Positions 17,151 through 24,659 of a stretch of DNA of 40,408 nucleotides are shown one piece after another. The translations under genes were made by a program, and so were the position numbers. How positions within the stretch are numbered: position 1 is the first letter of the stretch; every line of letters begins with the position of its first letter. The DNA is from Streptomyces violaceoruber (lineage in GTDB: Bacteria; Actinomycetota; Actinomycetes; Streptomycetales; Streptomycetaceae): positions 1 to 40,408 of the forward strand of contig JODI01000078.1 of the NCBI GenBank assembly GCA_000720805.1, written 5' to 3'. The notes under the pieces are model-generated. The model was given only the letters and a program-made list of their open reading frames with translations. It did no database searches and was not told the DNA's origin.

Positions 17151-17194
17151 CGCGAAGAAGGGGCCCGGAGGATTCTCCGGGCCCCTTCTTCGCG
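17151..17194. terminator. Strong bidirectional terminator after hspR
   Basis: Perfect 20-bp stem (17151-17170 with 17175-17194) around the loop GATT. The stem contains AAGAAGGGGCCCGGAG, giving a U-rich CUUCUU flank on either strand. It lies between hspR (+) and the converging fibronectin protein gene (-). Confidence 0.92.
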
Positions 17195-17236
17195 TGCTCA
17201 CGTGCGCGGTGCGGTCAGATCACTCGCGTGGTGCGG

Positions 17237-19663
17237 TCACAGCCAGGAGTCCCAGATGCCGTAGGCCTCCTCGTCGAAGACCTTCTCGTTGCCCGCCGGG
17301 TCGGTGTAGACGGCCCGGTAGTAGTAGAGGCCGAGCCGGTCCGTGTTCACCGTCCTGTCCACGTGGAACCGCGGGTCGTGGACGTCGCCCGTGGCGAACG
17401 GGGTCCAGGCGCCGGCGGCCGGGTCCCACTTCTCCCAGCGGTACTCCGTGTAGTCCTCGCACGGCTTGTCGTAGACGGTCTCGCCGCAGCGGACGTACAG
17501 CTCGGGGTACTGGTCCTCGAACACCTGGGTCGCGGTCCAGCCGGGCGGCCGGGTGTCGGGCAGGGTGACCGAGACGTCGGCCGGGTGGAAGGCCTCGGGG
17601 CCGGCGTTGGAGCCGATCAGGCCGGAGCCGTCCGTGGCGGCCACCTTGTAGACGTGGGTGGCGCCGTCGGGGACCGTCGGGCAGAGGGTCTCGGTGGGGC
17701 CCAAGGAGTCGCCGTCCCAGCAGTTCTCCTTCCACGCCGTCTCGCCGGTGTCCGGGTCGGTGACGCCCTGCCAGACGCGGTAGCCGGTGACGTCGTCGTC
17801 GGCGGGCGGCGTCCAGGTGAGGCGGACGCCGAGCGGGATCTGCTCCGCCGTCAGGTTCTCGACCGGCGCCGGACGTTCGGTGTCCGGCGTGGTCTCCGTG
17901 GCGGACGGCCCGGGCTGGGAGGTGTGCCCGTACGTGTCGACGGTCACGACCCGGTACTCGTACGTCGTCTCCGAGGCTCCCGAGATGTCCCAGCAGGTGC
18001 CGCGCAGCACCTTGCTGCCGGCGTACGCGGGGGCGTCGTCGTCGGCCCACCACCAGTCCACCGAGGGCGGCTCCATCGTGTCGTTGAAGAGTTCGTTGGG
18101 CTTGCACAGGTCCACGGTGGTGCTCTCGCCGGTCGCCGTGTCGGTACGGACGACCTGGTACGTGAGGTACTTGCCGCCGTCGAAGGTCCACGGGTCGGCG
18201 CTCCACCACTCCAGCATCACCCCCTCGTCGAAGCGGCTCGCGGTCATCGCGTAGGCGGGGACCGCTTCGGGCCGGTCGGCCATCTTCAGCGTGATCTCCA
18301 CCGGGGCGGCGGCGTTGCCCTTCGCGTCCACGGAGCGGACCGCGTACCGGTAGCTGTCGGCGACCGCGACCTGCTGGCGGGGCACGACGTCGGTCTCGGT
18401 GGTGGTGCCTCCCCCGGGCAGCGCGTCGACCCAACCGCCGGTCTTCGGGTCGTACTGGACGACCCGGTAGGAGGCGGCCCCGCTGACCGGGGACCACGTC
18501 AGGTGGGGAAGGCCCGACGCGTATCGGACGCCGACCTCCGCCACGGCCGGCGGCGGGGTCAGGTCGGAGGTGGTGAACGTGGTGGCCGCCGAGTACGCGG
18601 ACCAGTTCCCGGCCGCGTCACGGGCCCGGCCCCGGTAGGTGACCTTGCTGCCGTCGGCCGGGTACCCGGTGTCGCAGATCGCGCCCTTGGCGCCGGAGTA
18701 CACGGTGACCCACTTGCCGGTGGCGGTGTCGAGCCGCTGCATCTCGTACAGCGCGATGTCGGCCGCGTTCTCGGCGGTGGTGACGAGCTGCGGGGCCGCG
18801 TAGGGCTGGTCGATCGGGCACGCGTCCCACTCGACGAACGGGGCGGCGGGCGGTGTCCTGTCCACGGGGGTGACGGGCTGGTCGGTGCTGCCCGCCGACG
18901 CGTTGCCCGCCTTGTCGTACGCACGGACCTCGTAGTAGTACGTCTTGCCCGTCGGCGGCACGGCCGCGTCCGTGTACGACGTGGAGGTGGTCGTCGCGAG
19001 GGGCTTGGCGGGGAACGCCGTGCCCTTCGGGCGCCGGTAGACCCGGTACCCGGCGAGGTCCATCTCCTGGTTCTTCGCCCAGGTGACCTTCGCCTTGCCG
19101 GTGGTCTTGTCGTAGGCGACGGAAGTGCCCGTCGGGGCAAGGGGTTTGACCTTGTCGACGGTGGCCGAGGTGCGGGGCGTGTAGGCGAACTCGACGGTGG
19201 CGGCGCCGGTCCAGTTGACGTAGTCGACGCGGAGGGTGTGCTTGCCGGAGGGGATGGTGACGTTGACGTTCTTCGTCACGGTGGTCGACGTGTTCTTCCA
19301 CACGTCGACCTTGCGGGTGCCGTCCAGGTAGACCCGTATGCCGTCCTGCGCCTGTGCGGCGAGTGTGAAGGGGCCGCCGGAGCCGAAGTCGCGGGTGACG
19401 GACCAGCGGACGCCGAAGTTGTTGGCGGGCAGGCCCGAACTGGGCCCTCCCGTCCCCCAGTTCTGGTCGACGGCGCTGTCGCAGTCGGTCTTCTTCGGTG
19501 TGCCGGAGAAGGCGGTGTTGGCGTAGAACTGCCGCTTGAAGACGGGAGAGGTGCAGGTCGTGGCGGCGGAGGCGGGGGCGGCGACGGTGGTGAGCAGGCC
19601 GCCCGCGGTGGCGAGCACGACGGCGGTGGAGGCCGCGGCGGCCGTGCGTCTGACTGGGTTCAT
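17237..19663 (-). CDS. Secreted PA14-like / fibronectin type III multidomain protein
   Basis: 808 residues. The signal peptide (AAAASTAVVLATAGGLLTTV, cleavage near ASA-ATTC) is followed by a PA14-like carbohydrate-binding domain (FKRQFYANTAFSGTPKKTDC to TLRVDYVNWTGAATVEFAY) containing QDGIRVYLDGTRKVD. About five to six fibronectin III modules follow, each starting near a D-x-x-P-P-A linker and carrying signatures such as DLAGYRVYRRPKG, TYYYEVRAYDKAGN, ASYRVVQYDP and DDVTGYRVWQGV. No catalytic domain or wall anchor is visible, so it is probably a secreted adhesion or polysaccharide-binding protein. The start is the ATG at 19663 with GAAGGA upstream; earlier in-frame starts would spoil the signal peptide. 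Acidic, cysteine-containing loops may hold disulfides. Target unknown. Confidence 0.85.
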   Translation of the reverse strand: MNPVRRTAAAASTAVVLATAGGLLTTVAAPASAATTCTSPVFKRQFYANTAFSGTPKKTDCDSAVDQNWGTGGPSSGLPANNFGVRWSVTRDFGSGGPFTLAAQAQDGIRVYLDGTRKVDVWKNTSTTVTKNVNVTIPSGKHTLRVDYVNWTGAATVEFAYTPRTSATVDKVKPLAPTGTSVAYDKTTGKAKVTWAKNQEMDLAGYRVYRRPKGTAFPAKPLATTTSTSYTDAAVPPTGKTYYYEVRAYDKAGNASAGSTDQPVTPVDRTPPAAPFVEWDACPIDQPYAAPQLVTTAENAADIALYEMQRLDTATGKWVTVYSGAKGAICDTGYPADGSKVTYRGRARDAAGNWSAYSAATTFTTSDLTPPPAVAEVGVRYASGLPHLTWSPVSGAASYRVVQYDPKTGGWVDALPGGGTTTETDVVPRQQVAVADSYRYAVRSVDAKGNAAAPVEITLKMADRPEAVPAYAMTASRFDEGVMLEWWSADPWTFDGGKYLTYQVVRTDTATGESTTVDLCKPNELFNDTMEPPSVDWWWADDDAPAYAGSKVLRGTCWDISGASETTYEYRVVTVDTYGHTSQPGPSATETTPDTERPAPVENLTAEQIPLGVRLTWTPPADDDVTGYRVWQGVTDPDTGETAWKENCWDGDSLGPTETLCPTVPDGATHVYKVAATDGSGLIGSNAGPEAFHPADVSVTLPDTRPPGWTATQVFEDQYPELYVRCGETVYDKPCEDYTEYRWEKWDPAAGAWTPFATGDVHDPRFHVDRTVNTDRLGLYYYRAVYTDPAGNEKVFDEEAYGIWDSWL

Positions 19664-19833
19664 GCGGTCCTTCGGTCCTGAGGTCGTACGGCCGGCGAAG
19701 CCGTCGACGATCACGACCGACGAGGCAGGAACTTGGTTGTACGGAACTTTTGGGCGTTGTTTCTACCCCGGATGACCCATATCTTCACAGGAACCACACC
19801 ACTAACTTTGTTATCTCAATAAGTGGTAGCTCC

Positions 19834-19862
19834 TTGACGGCTCGGTGAAGGCAGCGTTTGCT
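19834..19862 (+). promoter_or_regulatory. Candidate promoter of the sugar-binding lipoprotein gene
   Basis: TTGACG (19834-19839), 17-base spacer, TTTGCT (19857-19862). A small palindrome GGCAGC-N4-GCTGCC (19850-19865) overlaps the -10 box and could be an operator for a sugar-responsive repressor. The upstream stretch 19785-19830 is unusually A/T-rich for this genome. Confidence 0.4.
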
Positions 19863-19911
19863 GCCCTCACCTGGGTCGCGATACGCACCCTCGTTCGGAA
19901 GGCAAGCGCAA

Positions 19912-21030
19912 GTGAACACCCGTACACGTCGTAGCGGCATCGCAGTCGCCGCAGGTTCCCTCACGCTGTCCCTGAGCGCCTGCGGTGCGTTGGGAGTGAG
20001 CGGAAGCAGCAGTGAGGCGAGCCCGACCAAGGGGAACGACATCACGGTGGGGCTGCTGCTGCCGGAGAAGGCGAACACCCGCTACGACAAGTTCGACCGC
20101 CCGAGCATCGAGGCCAAGGTCGCCGAACTCACGGACAAGCAGGGCAAGGTCGACTACGCCAACGCCGACGCGAGCGCGAAGACACAGGCTCAGCAGCTGC
20201 AGAAGATGATCGACGACCAGGTCGATGTCATCCTGCTGGACGCCGTCGACGCGCACGCCATAGCCGGCGGTGTGAAGAAGGCGAAGGACGCGGGCATCCC
20301 CGTCATCGCCTATGACCGGCTCGCCGAGGGCCCGATCGACGCGTACGTCTCCTTCGACAACGAGCTGGTCGGCGAGGTCCAGGGGCGCTCCCTCATGGAG
20401 AAGCTGGGCTCGAACGTCGACACGTCCTCCAAGATCGTCATGATGAACGGCTCGTCCACCGACCCCAACGCCAAGCAGTTCAAGGCGGGCGCGCTCTCCG
20501 AGCTGCAGGGCAAGCTCACCATCGCCAAGTCGTACGACACCGTCGACTGGAAGCCCGAGAACGCCGAGGCCAACATGAAGCAGGCCATCGCGGCGATCGG
20601 CGCGAACAACATCGTCGGCGTCTACTCCGCCAACGACGGCATGGCCGGCGGTGTCATCAAGGCCCTGAAGGAGTCCGGTGTCACCGAACTGCCGCCGGTG
20701 ACCGGCCAGGACGCCGACCTGCCCGCCGTGCAGCGGATCCTCACGGGCGAGCAGTACATGAGCGTGTACAAGTCGTACCCGCAGGAGGCGGAGTCCGCCG
20801 CGGAGATGGCCGTGGCGAAGGTCCAGGGCAAGGACATCCAGTTCGAGGCCCTCGCCTCGGAGCGCGTCGACAGCCCCACTGACAAGGACATCCCGGCGCA
20901 GCTGGTCCCCGTGGTCGCCCTGACGAAGAGCAACATCAGGAGCACGGTGGTCGAGGACGGCATCTACAAGGTGTCCGACATCTGCACCGGCGAGTTCAAG
21001 AGCGCCTGCGTGGCGGCGAAGCTGAAGTAG
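19912..21030 (+). CDS. Sugar ABC transporter substrate-binding lipoprotein (XylF/ChvE type)
   Basis: 372 residues. Lipoprotein signal peptide with lipobox LSAC (SLTLSLSACGALG). The periplasmic-binding-protein type 1 fold follows: ITVGLLLPEKANTRYDKFDR, then the ligand-site strands VDVILLDAVDAHAIAGGVKK and IPVIAYDRLA, with NIVGVYSANDGMAGGVIKAL and VTGQDADLPAVQRILTGEQY. These match D-xylose/multiple-sugar binding proteins. The start is the GTG at 19912 behind GGAAGG; the upstream ATG lacks a site. No ATPase or permease gene adjoins it: the next gene is a convergent hydrolase. It is therefore an orphan binding protein that either shares a distant transporter or acts as a sensor. Sugar specificity is inferred from family only. 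Confidence 0.9.
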   Translation: MNTRTRRSGIAVAAGSLTLSLSACGALGVSGSSSEASPTKGNDITVGLLLPEKANTRYDKFDRPSIEAKVAELTDKQGKVDYANADASAKTQAQQLQKMIDDQVDVILLDAVDAHAIAGGVKKAKDAGIPVIAYDRLAEGPIDAYVSFDNELVGEVQGRSLMEKLGSNVDTSSKIVMMNGSSTDPNAKQFKAGALSELQGKLTIAKSYDTVDWKPENAEANMKQAIAAIGANNIVGVYSANDGMAGGVIKALKESGVTELPPVTGQDADLPAVQRILTGEQYMSVYKSYPQEAESAAEMAVAKVQGKDIQFEALASERVDSPTDKDIPAQLVPVVALTKSNIRSTVVEDGIYKVSDICTGEFKSACVAAKLK

Positions 21031-21047
21031 CCGGCCCGGCCGACCTG

Positions 21048-22226
21048 TTACGTGGCCGCCTCGGCACTTTCGGCGAAGGCGCCCTTGGTGAAGACCAGTT
21101 CGGCGAAGCGTTCGCCGATGCGGCGGTGGGCGGCTGCGTCCGGGTGGAGGTTGTCGGGCAGCGGCAGGTCTGCGTGGTCCTGTTCGCCGTAGAGCTCGCG
21201 GCCGTCGAGGTGGTGCAGGTTCGGGTCGTCGGCCGATCGCTGGGTGACGATCCGGTTCAGTTCGTCCCGGATGACACCGAGGGTGAGCTTGCCGCTCGCG
21301 CGTTCCGCCGGGTCGCCCATCGCCTGGAACCGCAGCTGTCCGTTGCTCAGGGAACTGAGGTCCGGGGCGCTGGGGCCGGGGGTGTCCTCGTGGATGGGGC
21401 ACAGGATCGGCGAGACGACCAGCAGCGGGGTGGTGGGGTGCCCCTCGCGGATGGTGTCGAGGAAGCCGTGCACGGCCGGGGTGAAGGCGCGCAGCCGCAT
21501 CACGTCGGCGTTGACCAGGTTGATCCCTATCTTGACGCTGATCAGGTCGGCCGGAGTGTCCCGCATGGTCCGGGCGGTGAACGGGTCGAGCAGGGCGCTG
21601 CCGCCCAGGCCCAGGTTGATCAGCTCGGCCCCGCCGAGACGCGCGGCGAGCGCCGGCCAGATGGTGGTCGGGCCCGCGGCGTCGGAGCCGTGGCTGATGG
21701 AGCTGCCGTGGTGCAGCCAGACGGGGCGGCCCGGGTCGGGGGCGGGTTCGACGGGGGCGTCGGTGCGCAGGGCGAGCAGTTCGGTGGTCTCGTTGTGCGG
21801 CAGCCAGATCTCGACGGTCTTGTCGGTCTCCGGCAGGCCGGCGAAGCGGACGGTGCCGGGCGGCCCGGACTCGTGCTCGGCGGTTCCGGCGGCCATGTCG
21901 ATGGTGAGGGTGTCGCCGCCGCTCACGCTGCCCCGGCCGGCCGGGCGGCCGTCGACGAGCAGTTCGTACAGGCCGTCCGGGCGGGGCGGGGCGCCGACGT
22001 AGACCCGCTTGGTGGGGCGGGTGTCCAGCTCGACGGCGGTGGCCCGGGTGCGGAAGGCCAGTCGTACACCGGAGGGCTGGGACTCGACCATGGCCAGCTG
22101 CGGGTCGGCGCACTGGGCGCGGGCCCAGGCGGGCAGTCGGTGGGGGAGCAGACCGTGCGCGGTGCGCTCGACGTCGAGGGCGCCGCGCAGCAGGTCCGCG
22201 GTGAGGGGGGTGGTGATCCAGGTCAT
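21048..22226 (-). CDS. SGNH/GDSL-family hydrolase
   Basis: 392 residues. An N-terminal beta-rich region (about 1-170, GVRLAFRTRATAVELDTRPT) precedes the SGNH catalytic domain. Block I VWLHHGSSISHGSDA holds the nucleophile Ser. Block II is INLGLGGSALLDPF, block III is VKIGINLVNADVM (Gly and Asn of the oxyanion hole), and block V is LPDNLHPDAAAH with the Asp-x-x-His pair. The family covers esterases and carbohydrate acetylesterases. No signal peptide is seen, so it is probably cytoplasmic. Its ATG overlaps the stop of the upstream TetR gene (ATGA), so the regulator and hydrolase form one transcript and the hydrolase is probably controlled by that regulator. Confidence 0.88.
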   Translation of the reverse strand: MTWITTPLTADLLRGALDVERTAHGLLPHRLPAWARAQCADPQLAMVESQPSGVRLAFRTRATAVELDTRPTKRVYVGAPPRPDGLYELLVDGRPAGRGSVSGGDTLTIDMAAGTAEHESGPPGTVRFAGLPETDKTVEIWLPHNETTELLALRTDAPVEPAPDPGRPVWLHHGSSISHGSDAAGPTTIWPALAARLGGAELINLGLGGSALLDPFTARTMRDTPADLISVKIGINLVNADVMRLRAFTPAVHGFLDTIREGHPTTPLLVVSPILCPIHEDTPGPSAPDLSSLSNGQLRFQAMGDPAERASGKLTLGVIRDELNRIVTQRSADDPNLHHLDGRELYGEQDHADLPLPDNLHPDAAAHRRIGERFAELVFTKGAFAESAEAAT

Positions 22227-22792
22227 GGGGTGGGCCAGTTCCGTAGCAGGGAGTCGAGGGCGTCCAGGATGCGCGTCCAGCTCTCCTGGCTGTCCGGGGC
22301 GCTGTGGCTGAAACCACCCGCCAGTTCCAGGCTGACGTAGCCGTGGAAGACGCTGCCGAGGAGCCGGACCGCGTGGGTCTGGTCCGGCTCGGTCAGCTCG
22401 TAGCCGCGCAGGATCGCCCGGGTCATGTGGGCGTGCCTGGGCCCGGCGCTTCCGGCCGCCGCCTCCGGGCTGAGCGGGAAGCGGGTCGCCGCGTAGCGCC
22501 CGGGGTGTTCGCGGGCGTAGTCGCGGTAGACGTCGGCCAGGGCGGTCAGGGCGTCCTTGCCGGCCCGTCCGGCCAGCGCGGCGCTGCCCCGGTCGGCGAG
22601 TTCCTCCAGGGCCAGCAGGGCGATCCGGGTCTTCAGGTCCTCGGAGTTGCGGACGTGCGAGTACAGGCTCGCCACCCTGACGTCGAACCGTCGGGCCAGC
22701 TCCGAGACGGTCACCTGTTCGAACCCGACCTCATCGGCCAGTTCGGCCCCCGCCCGCGTCAGCCGCTCGGGAGTCAGCCCTGCGCGCACCAT
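22223..22792 (-). CDS. TetR-family regulator (WHG-type C-terminal domain)
   Basis: 189 residues. The N-terminal helix-turn-helix is LADEVGFEQVTVSELARRFD followed by VRVASLYSHVRNSEDLKTRI. The C-terminal ligand-binding domain resembles the TetR_C_33/WHG group (YRDYAREHPGRYAATRFPL, LLGSVFHGYVSLELAGGF). The ATG at 22792 is preceded by AGGAGG (22797-22802), which lies partly in the right arm of a 17-bp inverted repeat. The repeat arms overlap the predicted -35 and transcription start, which indicates autorepression. It is co-transcribed with the SGNH hydrolase. The inducer is unknown. Confidence 0.9.
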   Translation of the reverse strand: MVRAGLTPERLTRAGAELADEVGFEQVTVSELARRFDVRVASLYSHVRNSEDLKTRIALLALEELADRGSAALAGRAGKDALTALADVYRDYAREHPGRYAATRFPLSPEAAAGSAGPRHAHMTRAILRGYELTEPDQTHAVRLLGSVFHGYVSLELAGGFSHSAPDSQESWTRILDALDSLLRNWPTP

Positions 22793-22799
22793 GAATGCC

Positions 22800-22855
22800 C
22801 TCCTGTTTGCCTTAAGACATAGTGCATCTTCCTAATGGCTTAAGGCAAACAGGAG
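22800..22855. promoter_or_regulatory. 17-bp inverted repeat, predicted TetR operator
   Basis: CTCCTGTTTGCCTTAAG (22800-22816) is repeated in perfect inversion at 22839-22855, with 22 bases between. Each arm ends in the self-palindrome CTTAAG. Its position over the TetR promoter and ribosome site suggests autoregulation. As RNA it could also form a hairpin ending the upstream transglutaminase operon. Confidence 0.75.
22819..22848 (-). promoter_or_regulatory. Candidate promoter of the TetR-SGNH operon
   Basis: On the minus strand: TTGCCT (22848-22843), 18-base spacer, CACTAT (22824-22819). The -35 lies in one arm of the inverted repeat and the start site falls near the other arm. Confidence 0.55.
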
Positions 22856-22882
22856 ATTGGTTCAGGTGGCAGGTGCCCGGTT

Positions 22883-23725
22883 TCAAGCCACCTGCGTGAA
22901 CTCCACCGTCACTTCCGGAAGGCCCCCCGCCACACCCCGGTAGATGCCCTTGTGCGGGGTGACGTCGTCGTAGTCGCGGCCCCGGCCGACGACCACGTGG
23001 GAATCGTCGGCGCGGGTGCGGTTGGTGGGGTCGTAGCCGCACCAGTCGCCCGCCCAGTACTCGACCCACGCGTGGCTCTGCCCGGCGACCGGGCGGTGCA
23101 GCTCCGCCTCCCGCTCGGGGTGGAGGTAGCCGGAGACATAGCGGGTCGGCAGGCCCAGGCCCCGCAGCAGGGCGAGGGTGACATGGGCGATGTCCTGGCA
23201 GACGCCCGCGCCCTGCTCCCACGCCTCGGCGGCGGAGGTGGTCACGCCGGTGGAACCGGGGAGGTAGGAGACCCGGTCGGCGACCAGGGACGACACGACG
23301 GCCGCGGTCTGGTGCGGGTCGAGGCCGGCCGCCGCGTCCCTCGCCCGCTCCACCAGTTCGGCGGGGAGCTTCGTACGGGGCGTGTCGCCCGCGAACTCCA
23401 GCAGGCGGGAGCGTGCGGTGTGGGCGGCGATCTCCGGCCAGTCGGGTGCCTGCGGGAGCGGGTCCGGGGTGTGGGTCTCGACCAGGCTGGAGGCGGTGAT
23501 CGTGAGGTCGCCGTGCGGGTCCATCAGGTCGAAGCCGGTGACCTGGGTGCCCCAGTAGTCCCAGTAGGACCAGGTGGTGGCCGTCGGGCTGACGGTGACC
23601 CGGGAGTCCAGGGTGGTCTGGCGGGGCAGCGTCAGCGGGGTCATGCGGACCTCGTTGTGCGAGGAGACCGCGGCCTGGGCGTAGGAGACGTGGGTGACGT
23701 GCCGGATGCGGAGGCGACGAGCCAT
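22883..23725 (-). CDS. Transglutaminase-like cysteine protease family protein
   Basis: 280 residues. An N-terminal beta region (MARRLRIRHVTHVSYAQAAV, bacterial transglutaminase-like N domain) precedes the catalytic core. The nucleophile Cys is in EQGAGVCQDIAHVTLALLRG, the His in AGQSHAWVEYWAG and the Asp in GYDPTNRTRADD, so the triad is intact. Such proteins may cleave or ligate isopeptide or peptide bonds. It begins one base after the alpha-E stop (TGA-G-ATG) and is the last of three coupled genes with a circularly permuted ATP-grasp. This conserved trio has been predicted to make and remove a peptide-like modification. Exact substrate unknown. Confidence 0.92.
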   Translation of the reverse strand: MARRLRIRHVTHVSYAQAAVSSHNEVRMTPLTLPRQTTLDSRVTVSPTATTWSYWDYWGTQVTGFDLMDPHGDLTITASSLVETHTPDPLPQAPDWPEIAAHTARSRLLEFAGDTPRTKLPAELVERARDAAAGLDPHQTAAVVSSLVADRVSYLPGSTGVTTSAAEAWEQGAGVCQDIAHVTLALLRGLGLPTRYVSGYLHPEREAELHRPVAGQSHAWVEYWAGDWCGYDPTNRTRADDSHVVVGRGRDYDDVTPHKGIYRGVAGGLPEVTVEFTQVA

Positions 23726-23726
23726 C

Positions 23727-24659
23727 TCAGGCTCCTTCCTGGGCCCACTCGACGGGCCCCCGGTAGGGGAAGAACCGCTCGGCCACTCCCTCGGCGGAGT
23801 CCATGCAGGACTGCTGCAGCTCCCGCAGGAGGTCCGGCAGCTGGTCCTTGATGGTCTGCGAGTCGAGGTACTCCAGACGGGTCCGCATCCGGCCGATCGG
23901 GCGGCGCGCCGGGTCCTGGCGGGGCCGGCCGAGAGCGGCCAGGCACTCTTCGGCGGTGGTCAGCGCGTGCAGGGCCGAGCGCGGGAAATAGCGGTCAAGC
24001 AGCAGGAACTCGGCCACCCGCGGGGTGTCGCCGAAGCCGCCGTACACCCGCGCGTACGCCTCGTCGGCACCGGACGCGCTGAGCAGCGTCGGCCAGTCGG
24101 GGGCGTGGGCGGCGTCCAGCACCCGTACCGACAGCAGTCGTACGGTCATGTCCACCCGCTCCAGGCTTCGGCCCAGGACGACGAAACGCCAGCTGTCGTC
24201 CCGGCTCATGGTGGAGTCCGCGAGGCCGAAGAAGAGGGCGGCACGGCTGCGTACGAGTTCGAGATAGCCGTAGGGGCCCGTACGGCGGGCCGCGAGACGC
24301 TGGTCGGCGAGGGCGTGCCAGGTGGAGTTCAGGCACTCCCACATCTCCGACGACACCGCCTCACGGGCGCTGCGCGCGTTCAGCCGGGCCGCGCCCAGCG
24401 CACCCTCGATCGCGCCGGTCGAACGGGCGTCGAAGGCCAGCTGGTCCAGCACCTGCTGCATGTCGACGGGCTCGTCGCCCGCGTCGACGCCGAGGATCGC
24501 GTACAACGACCGGCAGGCCACGTCCTCGTCGCGCCAGGGGTCCTCCAGCATGCGGTGCAGATAGGCGTCGAGGATGCGGCCGGTGGCGTCCGCCCGCTCG
24601 ACATAACGGCCGGTCCAGGTCAGGGCCTCGGCTATCCGGGAGAGGATCACGTCGCTCAC
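23727..24659 (-). CDS. Alpha-E domain protein
   Basis: 310 residues, mostly helical, starting with the signature SDVILSRIAEALTWTGRYVE and RADATGRILDAYLHRML. Later conserved stretches are SSEMWECLNSTWHAL, STMSRDDSWRFVVLGRSLER and YLDSQTIKDQLPDLLREL. Alpha-E proteins have no known catalytic activity and are found almost only beside circularly permuted ATP-grasp and transglutaminase genes, so this is probably a partner subunit. The GTG at 24659 overlaps the ATP-grasp stop (GTGA). Confidence 0.9.
   Translation of the reverse strand: MSDVILSRIAEALTWTGRYVERADATGRILDAYLHRMLEDPWRDEDVACRSLYAILGVDAGDEPVDMQQVLDQLAFDARSTGAIEGALGAARLNARSAREAVSSEMWECLNSTWHALADQRLAARRTGPYGYLELVRSRAALFFGLADSTMSRDDSWRFVVLGRSLERVDMTVRLLSVRVLDAAHAPDWPTLLSASGADEAYARVYGGFGDTPRVAEFLLLDRYFPRSALHALTTAEECLAALGRPRQDPARRPIGRMRTRLEYLDSQTIKDQLPDLLRELQQSCMDSAEGVAERFFPYRGPVEWAQEGA

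Noticed and set aside
17051..19681. An 876-codon plus-strand frame opposite the fibronectin protein
   Set aside because: Runs of Val/Gly/Arg with no domain; the opposite strand has a signal peptide and regular FnIII modules.
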